This document shows, piece after piece, positions 1 to 10,284 of a stretch of DNA of 64,000 bases. The notes under the pieces were generated by a model. That model had not been told where the DNA came from, ran no database searches, and worked only from the letters and a program-made list of their open reading frames with translations. Made by a program: the position numbers and the translations under genes. Numbering within the stretch: position 1 is the first letter of the stretch; every line of letters starts with the position of its first letter. Source of the stretch: Limonium bicolor (Eukaryota; Streptophyta; Magnoliopsida; Caryophyllales; Plumbaginaceae); the NCBI GenBank assembly GCA_023374045.1, contig CM041780.1, positions 174,385,866 to 174,449,865 on the forward strand, in the 5' to 3' direction.

Positions 1-1528
1 CTGAAATACCCCTAAATTAATTTAAATTAATTTAGGGGATTTCTTTTATTAAATATTAAATTATTATATGGAATTATGAATATTAAATTATTATATGGAA
101 TTGTGAAATTTATTTAGGGGTTTTCTCCTATTTAACCCTAATTATATATATTATATAGTATTATGAATTTAAAATAAGATTTATAAGTCAATAAATCTTG
201 GGAAAATTTCTAAACACTCCAACTATATTATAAAGATTTTAGGAAGTGTTGGAACATTGTTTGAAACATAAAAGTCAATATAAAATCCTAGAAACCTTAA
301 AGCTTATTAAGCCTTGCTAGGGTTGACTTTTTGAGAATGGTCAAACCAGGCCATAAAACCTATACCAATAAATAGGTTATGGAAAACCATGAAGATCGAT
401 AAAAAGAACGTCAAAAACGGATCATCCTGGCCAAAGTTATGATCAAATGAAGTTTAGAGCCAAAATTTGAAAAAAAGGGCTGACGTGGCAGCTTTGCTGA
501 CTCATCGCGCGCCTCGGTAATCGCGCCCCAACACTTAGACAGATTTATCTCCTATATTTCCGGAACAGAAAATCAGGTTTTGCCCAATCTTGTGACCTTC
601 ATAACTTTCTCATCTTAAGGAATTTTTGAGTGCCGTCTTCTTTGTTGCCTTCTCCTACATTCCCTCTAAACAACCATAACTCACACAAACCCTAACTCAT
701 TCTAAATCAACCGGCAATCTGAGCCAAAGTAGCCACCCTGCAAAAACCGAAACTGCAGTTCCAGTTTTTCCCTTCAAATCAGGTAACTTCGACTAGCCAT
801 AACTTCTTCATTTCTCATCCAAATTTCATGTTCTTTAGCTCGTTTTGAAGAGCTCTAATCCCTCTAAAACTTTCATGTTGATGACCTAAGCCAATTCCCA
901 ACCGTTTGGAAGAACAAGGTGTCTAAAGTTTCGGTTTCGCCAGTACATAAAATCATACCGAAACTGTAAGGTATAAACTCGTGACTTGCGACTTTAATTT
1001 CTTTCTGTGTGTTGCGAGTTAGGATTAGTTCTTGTTATCAATATGTAGAGGTAAGTTTGCTCTTTAGATTAAGCCCTTATGCATAGCCTAACTCGATCCG
1101 TACTGCAAGTTACAGATCCTCAAAGTCGGCTTGGTGCACTGCTCGAAAACTCGAATTTTTCCAGAACTCCAAATTCGAATTCCCCCATTTTTGCAACTCC
1201 GGTGAGTTTCCGATCAAATTGCTCTGATATTGCTGTTCGTAGTCATGTTACCGGCCTAACCCATGTCTCAATTTAATCAATTACGTGCCAGATTAGGAGA
1301 ATTTGTCAGATTAGTTTTTGAATCGAACTTTGAACCCTAACTTCGAACTGAATTCGAAATCCATTGAATACTACATTATAATTGGGGAAATCGGTGTCAT
1401 TAGAGCCGAAATTTGATTTCGAAACCATAGAAACAAGAATCACACGATTTCGTTCTGTAGATTAGGAGATAATGACGATTTAGTACTCGGGATTGGTTTT
1501 GCCTTTGCTGATGAACTCAGCGTTCAGG

Positions 1529-1563
1529 GGCCGTCCGATCTCGTTTTAAAAGATTGGACGGCC
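1529..1563. repeat. Inverted repeat in the E1 LTR
   Basis: GGCCGTCC at 1529-1536 is matched by its reverse complement GGACGGCC at 1556-1563, around an AT-rich spacer. A second overlapping pair, CCGATCTCG and CGAGATTAGATCGG, extends it to about 1577. The same structure is in the 3' LTR near 12165-12200, where one spacer base differs. It may be a protein-binding site or an RNA hairpin. Confidence 0.6.
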
Positions 1564-3469
1564 GAGATTAGATCGGGTAATTAAAAAAATGTTATAAGTT
1601 TCTATTAATTTCAGTAAATAGCCCTAACTTGTTGAATTAATTTAAATACCTTCCCGAATGTGTTTTGACTTGAACTTTTAACCATAGATTCCTTATTTAA
1701 TCTAGTGTATTTTGATGTAAATTATTATGGTTTTGGAGTTTTTAAACATAAGTTATGATTTTTGCAAGTTTCGGGTTTTCTGGAATTATTTGGCTAATTT
1801 AAAAAGATATTTTTTATGAAATAAAAATTTTACAATATGTCTAAAATGTTGTAGTTACTGTATATTAAATTTGGGGATTTTTGGGAAATGGTAAAAGGTT
1901 TTAAAAATTGTGTTTGTGAGTTTTTCAGAAGAATAACTTATAATATATAGTTTTTAATGTAACCAAAAATTTAAGTATGGTTTGTTAATGAACCTTTTAA
2001 GCTGGGGTAAATAAGGGAAACTAAATTAACATTTTATAACAGTAAATTTATAAATGTTTTGGTATTAGCGTTTAAGAGAAGTGAAATTATTTACATATAT
2101 GTATATATACTTATTTAAGTAGAAACTTATATAAATCAAGGAATTTAATTATCCTACATTTTATTTATTATATTATACGGGAGTTAATATTTTTAATTAA
2201 ACTAAGGAATAAATATATATATTTTTACGCATTTATAAAAAGGGAATAAAGTAGTAACTTAGAGTAAAACAAGGAACTAATAAATTAACACTTATAATAA
2301 CTAAATATTATAAGAGCTGGAATCCTAAGACATAGTAAAAGAAATACTTTATGAAACATAATTGGGATACAGTTTAAGGTTGTAGTAATAAGATAGTTTA
2401 AATATAATAAGTTACATAGGGAATGTCTTAGTTAAATTCTAATACGGGTATACTTGTATATATTAAATATATAAAGGGAACACTTTATTTTATAAACCAT
2501 ATGTCGGTTGTGTTAAGCCTAGAAGTTATTAAACATAAATAAATACAGTAAAATTTCCTAAAAATGTTATGGATAAATTTTAATACATAAAGATATATAT
2601 AAATATATATGTATATAAAAACATTAAAATAGATGAGGGAAATAATATTCTTTGTGATAGTTATAATAAGTAGATTATATATATATGTTAAACCTTAGGT
2701 TTTAGTCGGTGTGTAATTAAATAGTCACTATTAACTTAAGGGTTTAATTACACAACATAAACGTAACACGGTTTTGGGCTAACCTACTAAGCCCAAGTCT
2801 ATGAACTCCAAAAGCCCAATTAAACAATTCAAAGAGAGTTTGGGCCACTCTCAGGAATAAATTCTAAATCATTCCAAACTAAACGAAATGGGCCTAACAA
2901 AGGATTTAGTTAACAAGTCAAGCCCAAACCATTGTAAGAGAATAATGGTAAACCTGGAACTATTAATCAGCAGGAAAGGAGGGTTGTTTAGTTTATAAGT
3001 CCCTTAACTAATCGACACTTGGAACACCTTAATTATAGGTTACTATTGGGGAATCACTTATTCGAGTTAGTTATTGTTCTTCACATACCAGGTACGATTT
3101 CTCGTACTCCGTTACTTTTGCTGATTGACTTATGAGATGTTTTCGAAAAACGCTAACTGACTTTAAGAGGAATTTCTAAAAAGGAATTGGTTGTGTGACT
3201 AACTCAGCTTATGTGACTAACTGAGCCTTGAGTATGAAACTTACATGGGTATTGGTTCCTTCTATTGGGTGCCCCGTTAGACATTGACTGCTTAGGGTTT
3301 ACGCTTCTGCACTGTAGGACTAAGTGTTTTGGTATTGCTCTAGGTAGTTAATGATCTAGTGGGAATTTGGAAAAAGGTCAATCTTGGAAAATTCTTCTTT
3401 CGACTCTGGATATCGTTTCATCCATGAGCTGGTTCTTGAGGTTTCGACGTGCGTGCGTCATCAATGGTA

Positions 3470-3600
3470 ACAGTGAGGGGCTGTATATCCCCTGTCGCAA
3501 AAAGGGACGTGATAGACAGTGAGGGGCTGTAATCCCCGTCCCAAAAAGGGACGTGATAGACAGTGAGGGGCTGTATATCCCCTGTCCTAAAAGGACGTAC
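3470..3600 (+). repeat. Three-copy tandem repeat in the E1 5' LTR
   Basis: There are three copies of a unit of about 50 bp built around GACAGTGAGGGGCTGTATAT and a following CCCAAAAAGGGACGTGATA. Each unit contains small inverted motifs (GGGG/CCCC and TCCC/GGGA). The 3' LTR carries the same three-copy array at about 14104-14230, so it was present before this copy inserted. A short open frame across it is a by-product of the repeat. Confidence 0.75.
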
Positions 3601-4235
3601 TTGGCGGTGGGGGCCATCTCTCCAGTTGAATTATTCCATTCTTGAGTTATTGGTTCTTGGATCTATCTTATCATTCCTAGTCCTCTGTGACTATCTGAGT
3701 CTTTCTACTCCACGGGTGGTTTAACTAAGGAAATGGATGTTCACAACACATGATGTGATTTTGTTTCACTAACTTTATCTTTCTGTTATTAACCTTTATT
3801 CTTATCTTGATATCTTGATTTGGTGATTTGTGAAATGCTTGTTCCTCTGAGTGGTTTAAGTGATTGTTTTCAAGCTATTATTTATTAAGAGTTGTATTAT
3901 AAGTTTGTTTTGGAGGATCGACCAGTTCCATTCCAGGGAACTGACCCACCCCACTCGGGGTGGGCCTGCTTGGTTTTATCTTGCAGGTACGAGTTATTTT
4001 ACAGGTGACCACAAAGAGAACGAGTGATTGGGATGGGATTAGGCTTTGAGAGTTTATGTGTTTTTATTGCTGTTTTACTTTTGTTAAGTTTTCTCGAGGT
4101 TCAGGCCGTGACAGTTGTAATCATTAAGTTGTATTTTGGTGAGGTTTGGTACCGGGTGTTTGGAACTCGATGGTCTGTACACCTTTAGTATTTTATTTCC
4201 GCTATAAATATGTTAAATAGGGGCGTTACAGAAAT

Positions 4236-4261
4236 TGGTATCAGAGCGTAGTTACGCTCTG
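4236..4261 (+). promoter_or_regulatory. E1 primer binding site and overlapping hairpin
   Basis: TGGTATCAGAGC at 4236-4247 lies 5 bases after the LTR end and is complementary to the 3' end of plant initiator Met-tRNA, the usual minus-strand primer of chromoviruses. It overlaps an inverted repeat: CAGAGCGTA at 4242-4250 pairs with TACGCTCTG at 4253-4261. E2 carries an analogous structure with different stem bases, so base pairing seems to be kept even where the sequence changes. Confidence 0.9.
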
Positions 4262-4491
4262 AACCTGAGAAAACAAGCTAAGTGAAATACTTAGATTATA
4301 GGTGCACTTAAAACTGGGGAACTGGGGTAGAATTGGGAAGTGAGAATTCCAGAAAGGCACGTAACCCTACCCCATACTTACTTCATGTACATGCGAACCG
4401 TCCTTAGGACGTTATAAATATACATTTATATACATAGATAGTTAGACTTTACAATACGCCTTCTGAGTAACAAAACCGTCATACCAGCTAG

Positions 4492-5869
4492 ATGTCTCGA
4501 AGAGGAGGAAGAGGAGGAGCTGGTCCCTCAGGGCTATGGACCCGACGCTGTCACCCAGGTCATAGCACAATTGTGACAGCTGCATTGGCCCAGCAGCAGG
4601 CTCAGATCCCACAGCCACCACCGCCACCACCTAATGGTCCCCGGGAGTTCAACTGGCTGAAGGCGGTTAACGACCTTCGTCCTCCCATCTATGAAGGCCA
4701 ACCAGAACCGAAGACGTTAGAGAAATACATAGACGAGATGCAGAAGGCCTTCACCTCTCTGCATGTTCCAGTGAATCGCCAGGTGGACATAGCGGCCTAC
4801 TTTCTTCAGGGACCCGCGCATCGATGGTGGCAGACTGCTAGAGCCGAGCTGACGGCCCAGGCGAACTTTGACTTCCAGGCATTTCTAGTGGCCCTGAGAG
4901 CTAAATTCTATCCATCCTATCTACAGAAGAGGATGAGGAGTGAGTTCGAGCAGCTGAAGCAAGGGAGTCTCTCTGTTGCTGAGTACTACAATAAGTTTGT
5001 GGAGTTACTTGCTGTTATTGGAGAGGGAGCTTACGCCCCAAGATATCTGGTGGACAAATTCCATACCGGCTTGAACTTCAAGATCATGACTATGATCGGT
5101 TCCACCAGAGGGATGACCCTACAGGTATGGAATATGATTTAAAATTTCTGGTACGCAAAGGTTTCTCCACTAACATATATTGTCACCACAGGAGTTAGCG
5201 GATGATGCGAATGACTGTGAGACCACCATTGCCTACCAGGACTCTGTGCTAGGCAAGAGGAAGGGGGATGGAGAAAGAGGAAATGGAGGAAACTTTTCCC
5301 AGAACTACGAGAGGAAGGGAAAGTTCTACAAGGGGAGGAACGAGAAGGCCATGGTCCCCTCATATACTAATGCTGAGCCACTCCGCTCCCAGCCATTTAA
5401 GGGTGAGATAAATTAGAAACTCCAAAGTGATTACATCTTGTTATCAATTACTAACCTTGAGATTGAAACAGGGAACCAACTTGCGAGAAAGTTCTTCTGC
5501 AAGTGGTGCAAGAAGGACCACCCGGGCAAGGATTGTCAGGGCAACCTGGTGGACTGCCACCACTGCGGTAGGAAGGGGCACAGATCGTTCGAATGCTTCC
5601 TGAACCCGGATTCCAGGAACTACAAGCCACGCATCGGGAACCCTACTAGAGCCCCAGTTGCTACTACTACTGGAGGAGGTCGAGGTGGCACAGGGGGTGC
5701 TGGACCATCTACCAGTTGCCCTGCCCAGAGTCATCCACAGAGGCCGGGACAGAACTACCCCCAGAGGCCGGGCAAGGCACCAGTCCTTAACATGGTGGAC
5801 CGCGTCGAGGCAGCAAGTGATGACCCGAGTTCACCTGGTGAGGACTATTTTCCTCATGAAGAGGCTTAG
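4492..5869 (+). CDS. gag: E1 Gag polyprotein (two introns predicted)
   Basis: Gag is the capsid and nucleocapsid protein that packages the element RNA. The first ATG gives MSRRGGRGG, then a proline run, then a retrotransposon Gag domain (from about residue 50, including HRWWQTARAEL and LRAKFYPSYLQKRMRSEFEQ). The frame is closed at 5142 unless a 67 base GT-AG intron (5125-5191) is removed. A second, 69 base intron (5403-5471) again restores frame. The last exon carries two zinc knuckles: a variant CX2CX3HX4C and the standard CX2CX4HX4C (CHHCGRKGHRSFEC). The stop is at 5867-5869. With both introns removed Gag reads without interruption, which argues that the introns are real rather than random damage. 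No transcript was available. Confidence 0.88.
5125..5191 (+). other. Predicted gag intron 1
   Basis: The donor is CTACAG/GTATGG and the acceptor CACCACAG/GAG, with a CTAAC branch-point-like motif (CACTAACAT) about 20 bases upstream of the acceptor. Removing these 67 bases joins two Gag frames and skips an in-frame stop at 5140-5142. The size fits a minimal plant intron. Confidence 0.75.
5403..5471 (+). other. Predicted gag intron 2
   Basis: The donor is AAGG/GTGAGA and the acceptor TGAAACAG/GGAACC, with the branch-like motif TACTAACC 20 to 25 bases before the acceptor. Removing these 69 bases bypasses a stop at 5414-5416 and joins the basic Gag linker to the zinc-knuckle exon in frame. Confidence 0.75.
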
Positions 5870-6825
5870 ACCCTTATTTCTTTACATTCAGTTGTCTAGT
5901 TTTTCGTTGTCAATGTAAAAGGGATGAACTATAAACCCTTCATTTTATTTCGTTTCGAACCTTTCATTTCCAGTTGTGAACCTTGACTTATTTATTTAAT
6001 GGCAATTGTTCTTCAGCTTTCGATATTTGCTTTCCTATTTTGCCCTATACCACACCCAACATCCCTTTTGAAGCCAAACCACACCCACCAGAGAAGTGTG
6101 AGGTCTTGAGACCCGGGATGATCTTACTACGAGAGTACCTGACCCCGGCAGTCCAGTATGCATTGATCCTCAAGATCAGGGAGTTAGGTGTGAAGGAAGG
6201 AAATTTTTACACCCCTACCTACCTCAAGAATGGTTCAACCATGAAGGTGAAGATCATGTGCCTAGGTAAGAAGTGGAACCACACCACAAGAGCTATGAAG
6301 AGTGGAGGTGCCACCAATCCCGGAGGACTGCAGACCATCATTAGAGCTGCAGTTAAGGCAGCACAAGAATTGGAGGATGAGCCCGTCCCAGACCTAACCT
6401 CAGACGTCTGCATCATCAATTTTTATGGAAAGAAGGTAAGCTAGGGTTGCATCAAGATAAGGATGAGTCCCTAGAATCCATCACCAAAGGAGTTCCAGTG
6501 GTTTCCATATCACTTGGAGACGACGCGGAGTTCCTATTTGGTGACCAGAAGAGGATGGACCTTGCCACCAAGATCCTCCTGAAGTCAGGTGATGTACTGA
6601 TCTTTGGTGGGGCAGCTAGACTCATCTACCATGGGGTGAAGAGAATCAAGCCCAACACAGCCCCCACACCCATTATTAACCAGACTCACCTGAAACATGG
6701 CCGATTAAACCTAACCTTTAGACAGATCTAGCCATATACTTTACAATTTCAGCTTTGTAATCATTAAACTGCTCATGAAGCTTTCAATAAGAATGGAAAT
6801 TCTAAGAACTTATTTCTTCGTGTAG
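5838..6825 (+). other. Predicted gag-pol intron containing the Gag stop and the AlkB ORF
   Basis: A donor CACCTG/GTGAGG lies 30 bases before the Gag stop and an acceptor TTCGTGTAG/GAGC lies just before the protease frame. Splicing them (988 bases) keeps phase exactly: the leftover G plus GA makes a Gly codon and reading continues into the pol frame (AGNLEVRLNVLDQAQ). The same donor joined to the acceptor TTCTTCAG at 6016 is in frame with AlkB. Retention would give Gag alone, so one donor could set the balance of three products. Ogre-type elements are known to use an intron between gag and pol. This is inference from splice signals and phase. Confidence 0.55.
5983..6731 (+). CDS. AlkB-like 2-oxoglutarate/Fe(II) dioxygenase captured in E1 (one frameshift)
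   Basis: The translation strongly resembles plant ALKBH1-type proteins, which oxidatively remove methyl groups from nucleic acids. The N-terminal part is in one frame to 6444 (LRPGMILLREYL, FYTPTYLKNGS, MCLGKKW, VCIINFYGKK). The catalytic core continues in another frame from 6447. It shows the HxD iron ligands (HQDKDE), GDDAEFLFGDQ, SGDVLIFGG, the distal His (YHGVKRI) and the final RLNLTFR with both 2-oxoglutarate-binding arginines. The frames are offset by what looks like a single missing G after GKK, near 6433-6439. No in-frame ATG precedes the domain (first at 6118), and the annotated left end is only the open frame. Expression by splicing at the 6016/6017 acceptor is therefore likelier than independent initiation. 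It lies between gag and protease on the element's own strand and ends with its own stop. Identity is confident; function in the element is unknown. Confidence 0.88.
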
Positions 6826-7508
6826 GAGCTGGAAATTTAGAGGTCAGGCTGAATGTGTTGGACCAGGCTCAAGCAAAGAGCAATGGAACGGTCATCACAG
6901 GTATACCAATTAACCTTGAAACTACTTTGGAAGAGTTAACTAGAAACCTTAAACTTCACTCAATAATTGCAGGCACATTCCAAATTAATGGAGTGGAGGC
7001 CACCGTCCTGTTTGATTCTGGAGCCTCCCACTCCTTCATATCCCAAGCATTTCATACTAAGATAAATGCCCCCAGAGGATATCCATGATTGCTCCGTTTT
7101 GTTGCCATCCAGAGTATCAAATGCAGTAAACAGTGCAAGAATCTGAGCATGCACATCAAGGGAGCAGACTTTCTTCTCGATGCCATTGTCTTCCCTGGCA
7201 TGGGATTTGACATAATTGTGGGCATGGACACGCTACAGCGGTACAGAGGTAGACTACACTGTGCAGAGCATCGTCTCCTCTTGAAGTCAGCCACAGGGAT
7301 CACAGTATCATACCGAATGCAGCCCAAGCAGCCGACTGTGAAGGTTGTATCGGCATTATCCCTGATGAAGGAAGTGTCCAAGGGCGCGACTGCCTACTAC
7401 TGTTATGCCCAGGATCTGAGGACGGATCCGAAGTTCAGGAGCGACGTTCCCATTGTGTCGGAGTACCCCGATGTTTTTCCAGAGGAGTACCTGGACTACC
7501 ACCGCTGA
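6826..7508 (+). CDS. E1 aspartic protease region of pol (one internal stop)
   Basis: This retroviral-type aspartic protease would cleave the polyprotein. The active-site motif is LFDSGASHSFIS, followed later by FDIIVGMDTLQRYRG, typical of chromovirus proteases. A 72 base GT-AG intron (6901-6972) is predicted just before the active site. Unusually it is a multiple of three with no stop, so retained and spliced forms both read on. A TGA at 7086-7088 interrupts the frame, which continues as LLRFVAIQSIKC. Near 7483-7545 two offsetting frameshifts disturb the linker to RT. Confidence 0.85.
6901..6972 (+). other. Predicted 72 base intron in protease
   Basis: The donor is ATCACAG/GTATAC and the acceptor AATTGCAG/GCAC. 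Removal gives VITGTFQING, the expected lead-in to the protease; retention adds 24 residues without a stop. There is a TTAACTAG branch-like motif upstream of the acceptor. Confidence 0.6.
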
Positions 7509-7514
7509 GAGAGG

Positions 7515-8764
7515 TTGAATTCAACATCGACCTCACCTGGCACGGGACCGATTGCTAAGGCTCCCTACCGGATGGGCCCTGCAGAGATGGTCGAGTTGAA
7601 GAAGCAGTTGCAGGAACTACTAGATAAGGGCTTCATCAGACCCAGTGTCTCACCTTGGGGCGCTCCTGTGCTGTTCGTCAAGAAGAAGGACGGAAGCATG
7701 AGACTGTGTATAGACTACAAAGAGCTGAACAATGTCACGATCAAAAACAAGTACCCACTGCCCAGGATCGATGACTTGTTCGACCAGCTGAGGGGAGCAA
7801 AGGTGTTCTCTAAGATTGATCTGCGTTCCGGATATCACCAGATAGCTGTAGCTGAGCCAGACATAGAGAAGACAGCCTTCCGGACCAGATACGGCCACTA
7901 CGAGTTCACAGTGATGCCGTTTGGACTGACCAATGCACCGGCGAGATTTATGGATTTGATGCAGAGAGTCTTCCAAGCCCAGCTAGATAAGTCGGTAGTC
8001 GTATTTATAGACGACATTCTAGTCTTCTCCAAGAGCAAAGAGGAACATGAGCAGCATTTGAGGACAGTCTTGGAGACACTGAGGGAGAAACAATTGTATG
8101 CCAAATTCAGCAAGTGTGAATTCTGGCTGGACAAGGTGTCATTTCTTGGACACGTGATCTCAGCTGAGGGAGTTTCAGTAGACCCAGCTAAGATTGAGGC
8201 AGTGAAGAGCTGGCATAGACCTCGCACCGTGACAGAGGTTAGGAGTTTCCTTGGGTTGGCTGGCTACTATAGACGCTTTGTGAAGGACTTCTCCAGGCTA
8301 GCCAAGCCCTTGACCTCTGATGAAGAAGGACAGCCCTTTGTGTATGGACAGAGGCTTGTGAGGTCTCCTTCCAGGCGCTGAAGGACGCCTTGACCACATC
8401 CAGTATTGATTATCCCAGAGGGGAACGAGGGGTACGAGGTATATTGCGATGCTTCAGGCAGAGGGATTGGTGGAGTACTGATGCAGCATGGCGAGTAGTA
8501 GCGTATGCTTCTAGACAGCTGAAGAAGCACGAAGAAATTACCCCACCCACGACCTTGATCCTCGCCATAGTCTTCGCCTTGAAGATCTGGCGACATTACT
8601 TGTATGGAGCCACAGTCCGGATTATGACAGACCATAAGAGTCTGAAGTACATCTGGACCCAGAAGGAGCTGAATGAGACAACGACGATGGGGAGCTACTG
8701 GCCGATTATGACATCAACCTCCAGTACACAGAAGGGAAAGGAAATGTTGTGGCAGATGCTCTGA
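7515..8764 (+). CDS. E1 reverse transcriptase and RNase H (frameshifted)
   Basis: The RT domain copies element RNA into DNA. The frame from 7515 carries [30 protein letters not shown], the active site [13 protein letters not shown] and [16 protein letters not shown], all standard chromovirus RT blocks with the catalytic aspartates present. The frame is lost at about 8320, in the connection to RNase H. RNase H remnants follow in shifted frames ([24 protein letters not shown] in the second frame, ending near [11 protein letters not shown]). At least four indels occur between 8320 and 8764, so RT is intact as a domain but RNase H is broken in this copy. Confidence 0.9.
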
Positions 8765-10237
8765 GCAGGAGCTATTCACTTCTCTTTGATAGAGACGACC
8801 ACGATAGCTGAGGAGGTGTTGCAGCCCAGGACAGACGTTATCTACAGGGCATCAGACAGAAGTTAGCAACGGTTGACTGACGGTTTGAAGTATGACTACG
8901 AGCTGGACAGCGAGGGACACCTTCGAGTCAGAGGCAGACTCTGCGTTCCTCAGGATGCGACGGAACTTCAGACCAGGATTCTTTCAGAGGCTCATTCCTC
9001 GACATTATCAGTACACCCTGGAGCCACCAAGATGTACAAGGACTTGAAGCAATTATTCTGGTGGAGCGGGATGAAGAGGGATGTAGCTGATTTCGTCTCT
9101 CGGTGCCTCACTTGTCAGAAGGTGAAGTTTGAGCATCGTCGACCAGGAGGCCAGATTCAGTCACTACCAGTACCGTGCTGGAAGTTTGACGACATCAGCA
9201 TGGATTTTGTGGTCGGTCTCCCTCCAGCTAGAGGTGGACTGAACGCCATATGGGTTATAGTCGATAGGTTGACCAAGACAGCTAGGTTCATACCTATCAA
9301 GGACACATGGAAGGTGCCCAAACTAGCTGAGGTGTTACCACAGAGCATATCCGGTACCATGGGGTACCGAAGACGATCGTCTCTGATCGTGACACTCGTT
9401 TCCTCAGTAGATTTTGGCGTCAGGTGCAGGAGGCATTTGGGACTCAGCTACGACTTAGCACAGCTTTTCACCCGCAGACTGATGGGCAGACTGAGAGGAC
9501 TATTCAGACATTGGAGGATATGTTGCGAGCAGTCGCTCTAGACTATCAGGGGAGTTAGGTAGAGCGTCTACACCTGGTAGAGTTCTCCTACAATAACTCT
9601 TACCATGCATTCATCGGCATGGCACCATTCCAGGCTCTATATGGCAGGCCGTGCCGGACTCCCTTATCATGGAGTGACCCTGCTGAGAGTCTTGATTGGG
9701 CCCGAGTATATTCAGACACTGCAGGATGACGTCAGGGTTATTCAGCAGCACATGAGGGCAGCGCAGTCCAGACAGAAATCTTACAGGGATCAGCGTACCA
9801 GAGAGCTCGAGTTTCAGTTGGGAGACATGGTCTTCTTACGAGTGTCTCCGATGAGAGGGATATTCAGATTCGGGATGAGGGGGAAGCTAAGCCCTAAGTA
9901 TGTCGGTCCGTACAGGATTACGGAGCGAGTGGGCCCAGTTGCTTACAAACTAGAGCTACCAGCGGAGTTGGGGAAGGTACATGACGTGTTTCATGTATCT
10001 CAGTTGAAGAAGTATATGCCTGACCCTTCTCACGTACTGCATCCAGAGAGATTGGAGATTAAGCCTACACTGAGGTATGAGGAGACTCCTATTCAGATCT
10101 TGGACAGGAAGGTCCGAGAAACGAGAGGCAGATTAGTTAAACTAGAGAAGGTTCTTTGGGAACATCATGGGGTTGAGGAAGCTACTTGGGAGACTGAGGA
10201 CTCCATGAGAGTAAAGTACCCACATCTGTTTGCATGA
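8765..10237 (+). CDS. E1 integrase with chromodomain-like C-terminus (frameshifted)
   Basis: Integrase inserts the cDNA into the genome. The HHCC zinc-binding region is around 8985-9130 ([19 protein letters not shown]). The first catalytic aspartate is in [12 protein letters not shown] frameshift near 9335-9360 moves the second aspartate ([10 protein letters not shown]) and the glutamate ([10 protein letters not shown]) into another frame. From 9605 the C-terminal domain is open ([43 protein letters not shown]). The tail, [14 protein letters not shown] then [14 protein letters not shown], is a chromodomain-like module, which in chromoviruses steers integration toward particular chromatin. It stops at 10235-10237. 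The copy cannot make intact integrase. Confidence 0.9.
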
Positions 10238-10284
10238 TATTCTGCTATCCTGATGTGACGTGGCGGTACGAGGGCGTACCTTGG

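Larger units (their letters stand above)
2..4230 (+). repeat. 5' LTR of E1
   Basis: The LTR starts TGAAATACCCC and ends GGGCGTTACA directly before the primer site, and matches 10642-14872 along its length with only scattered substitutions and small indels. It is non-coding and AT-rich in its middle (about 1600-2720). It holds an inverted repeat at 1529-1563, a three-copy tandem repeat at about 3470-3600 and a GC-rich hairpin at 3945-3964, followed by a CAGGTA box near 3985. An LTR of this size should contain the promoter and the polyadenylation signal, but I could not fix the U3/R/U5 limits. The only base to its left in the window is a C. Confidence 0.93.

Noticed and set aside
1..1. Left target-site duplication of E1
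   Set aside because: Only one base (C) is visible left of the LTR, and it does not match the last base of ATAAT, so no duplication can be claimed.
4203..4212. TATA-like CTATAAATA at the end of the E1 LTR as promoter
   Set aside because: Transcription starting there would leave almost no R or U5 before the primer site; probably fortuitous.
4236..4261. tRNA gene near the primer sites
   Set aside because: Only a 12 base complement to tRNA is present, with no cloverleaf; it is a primer binding site.
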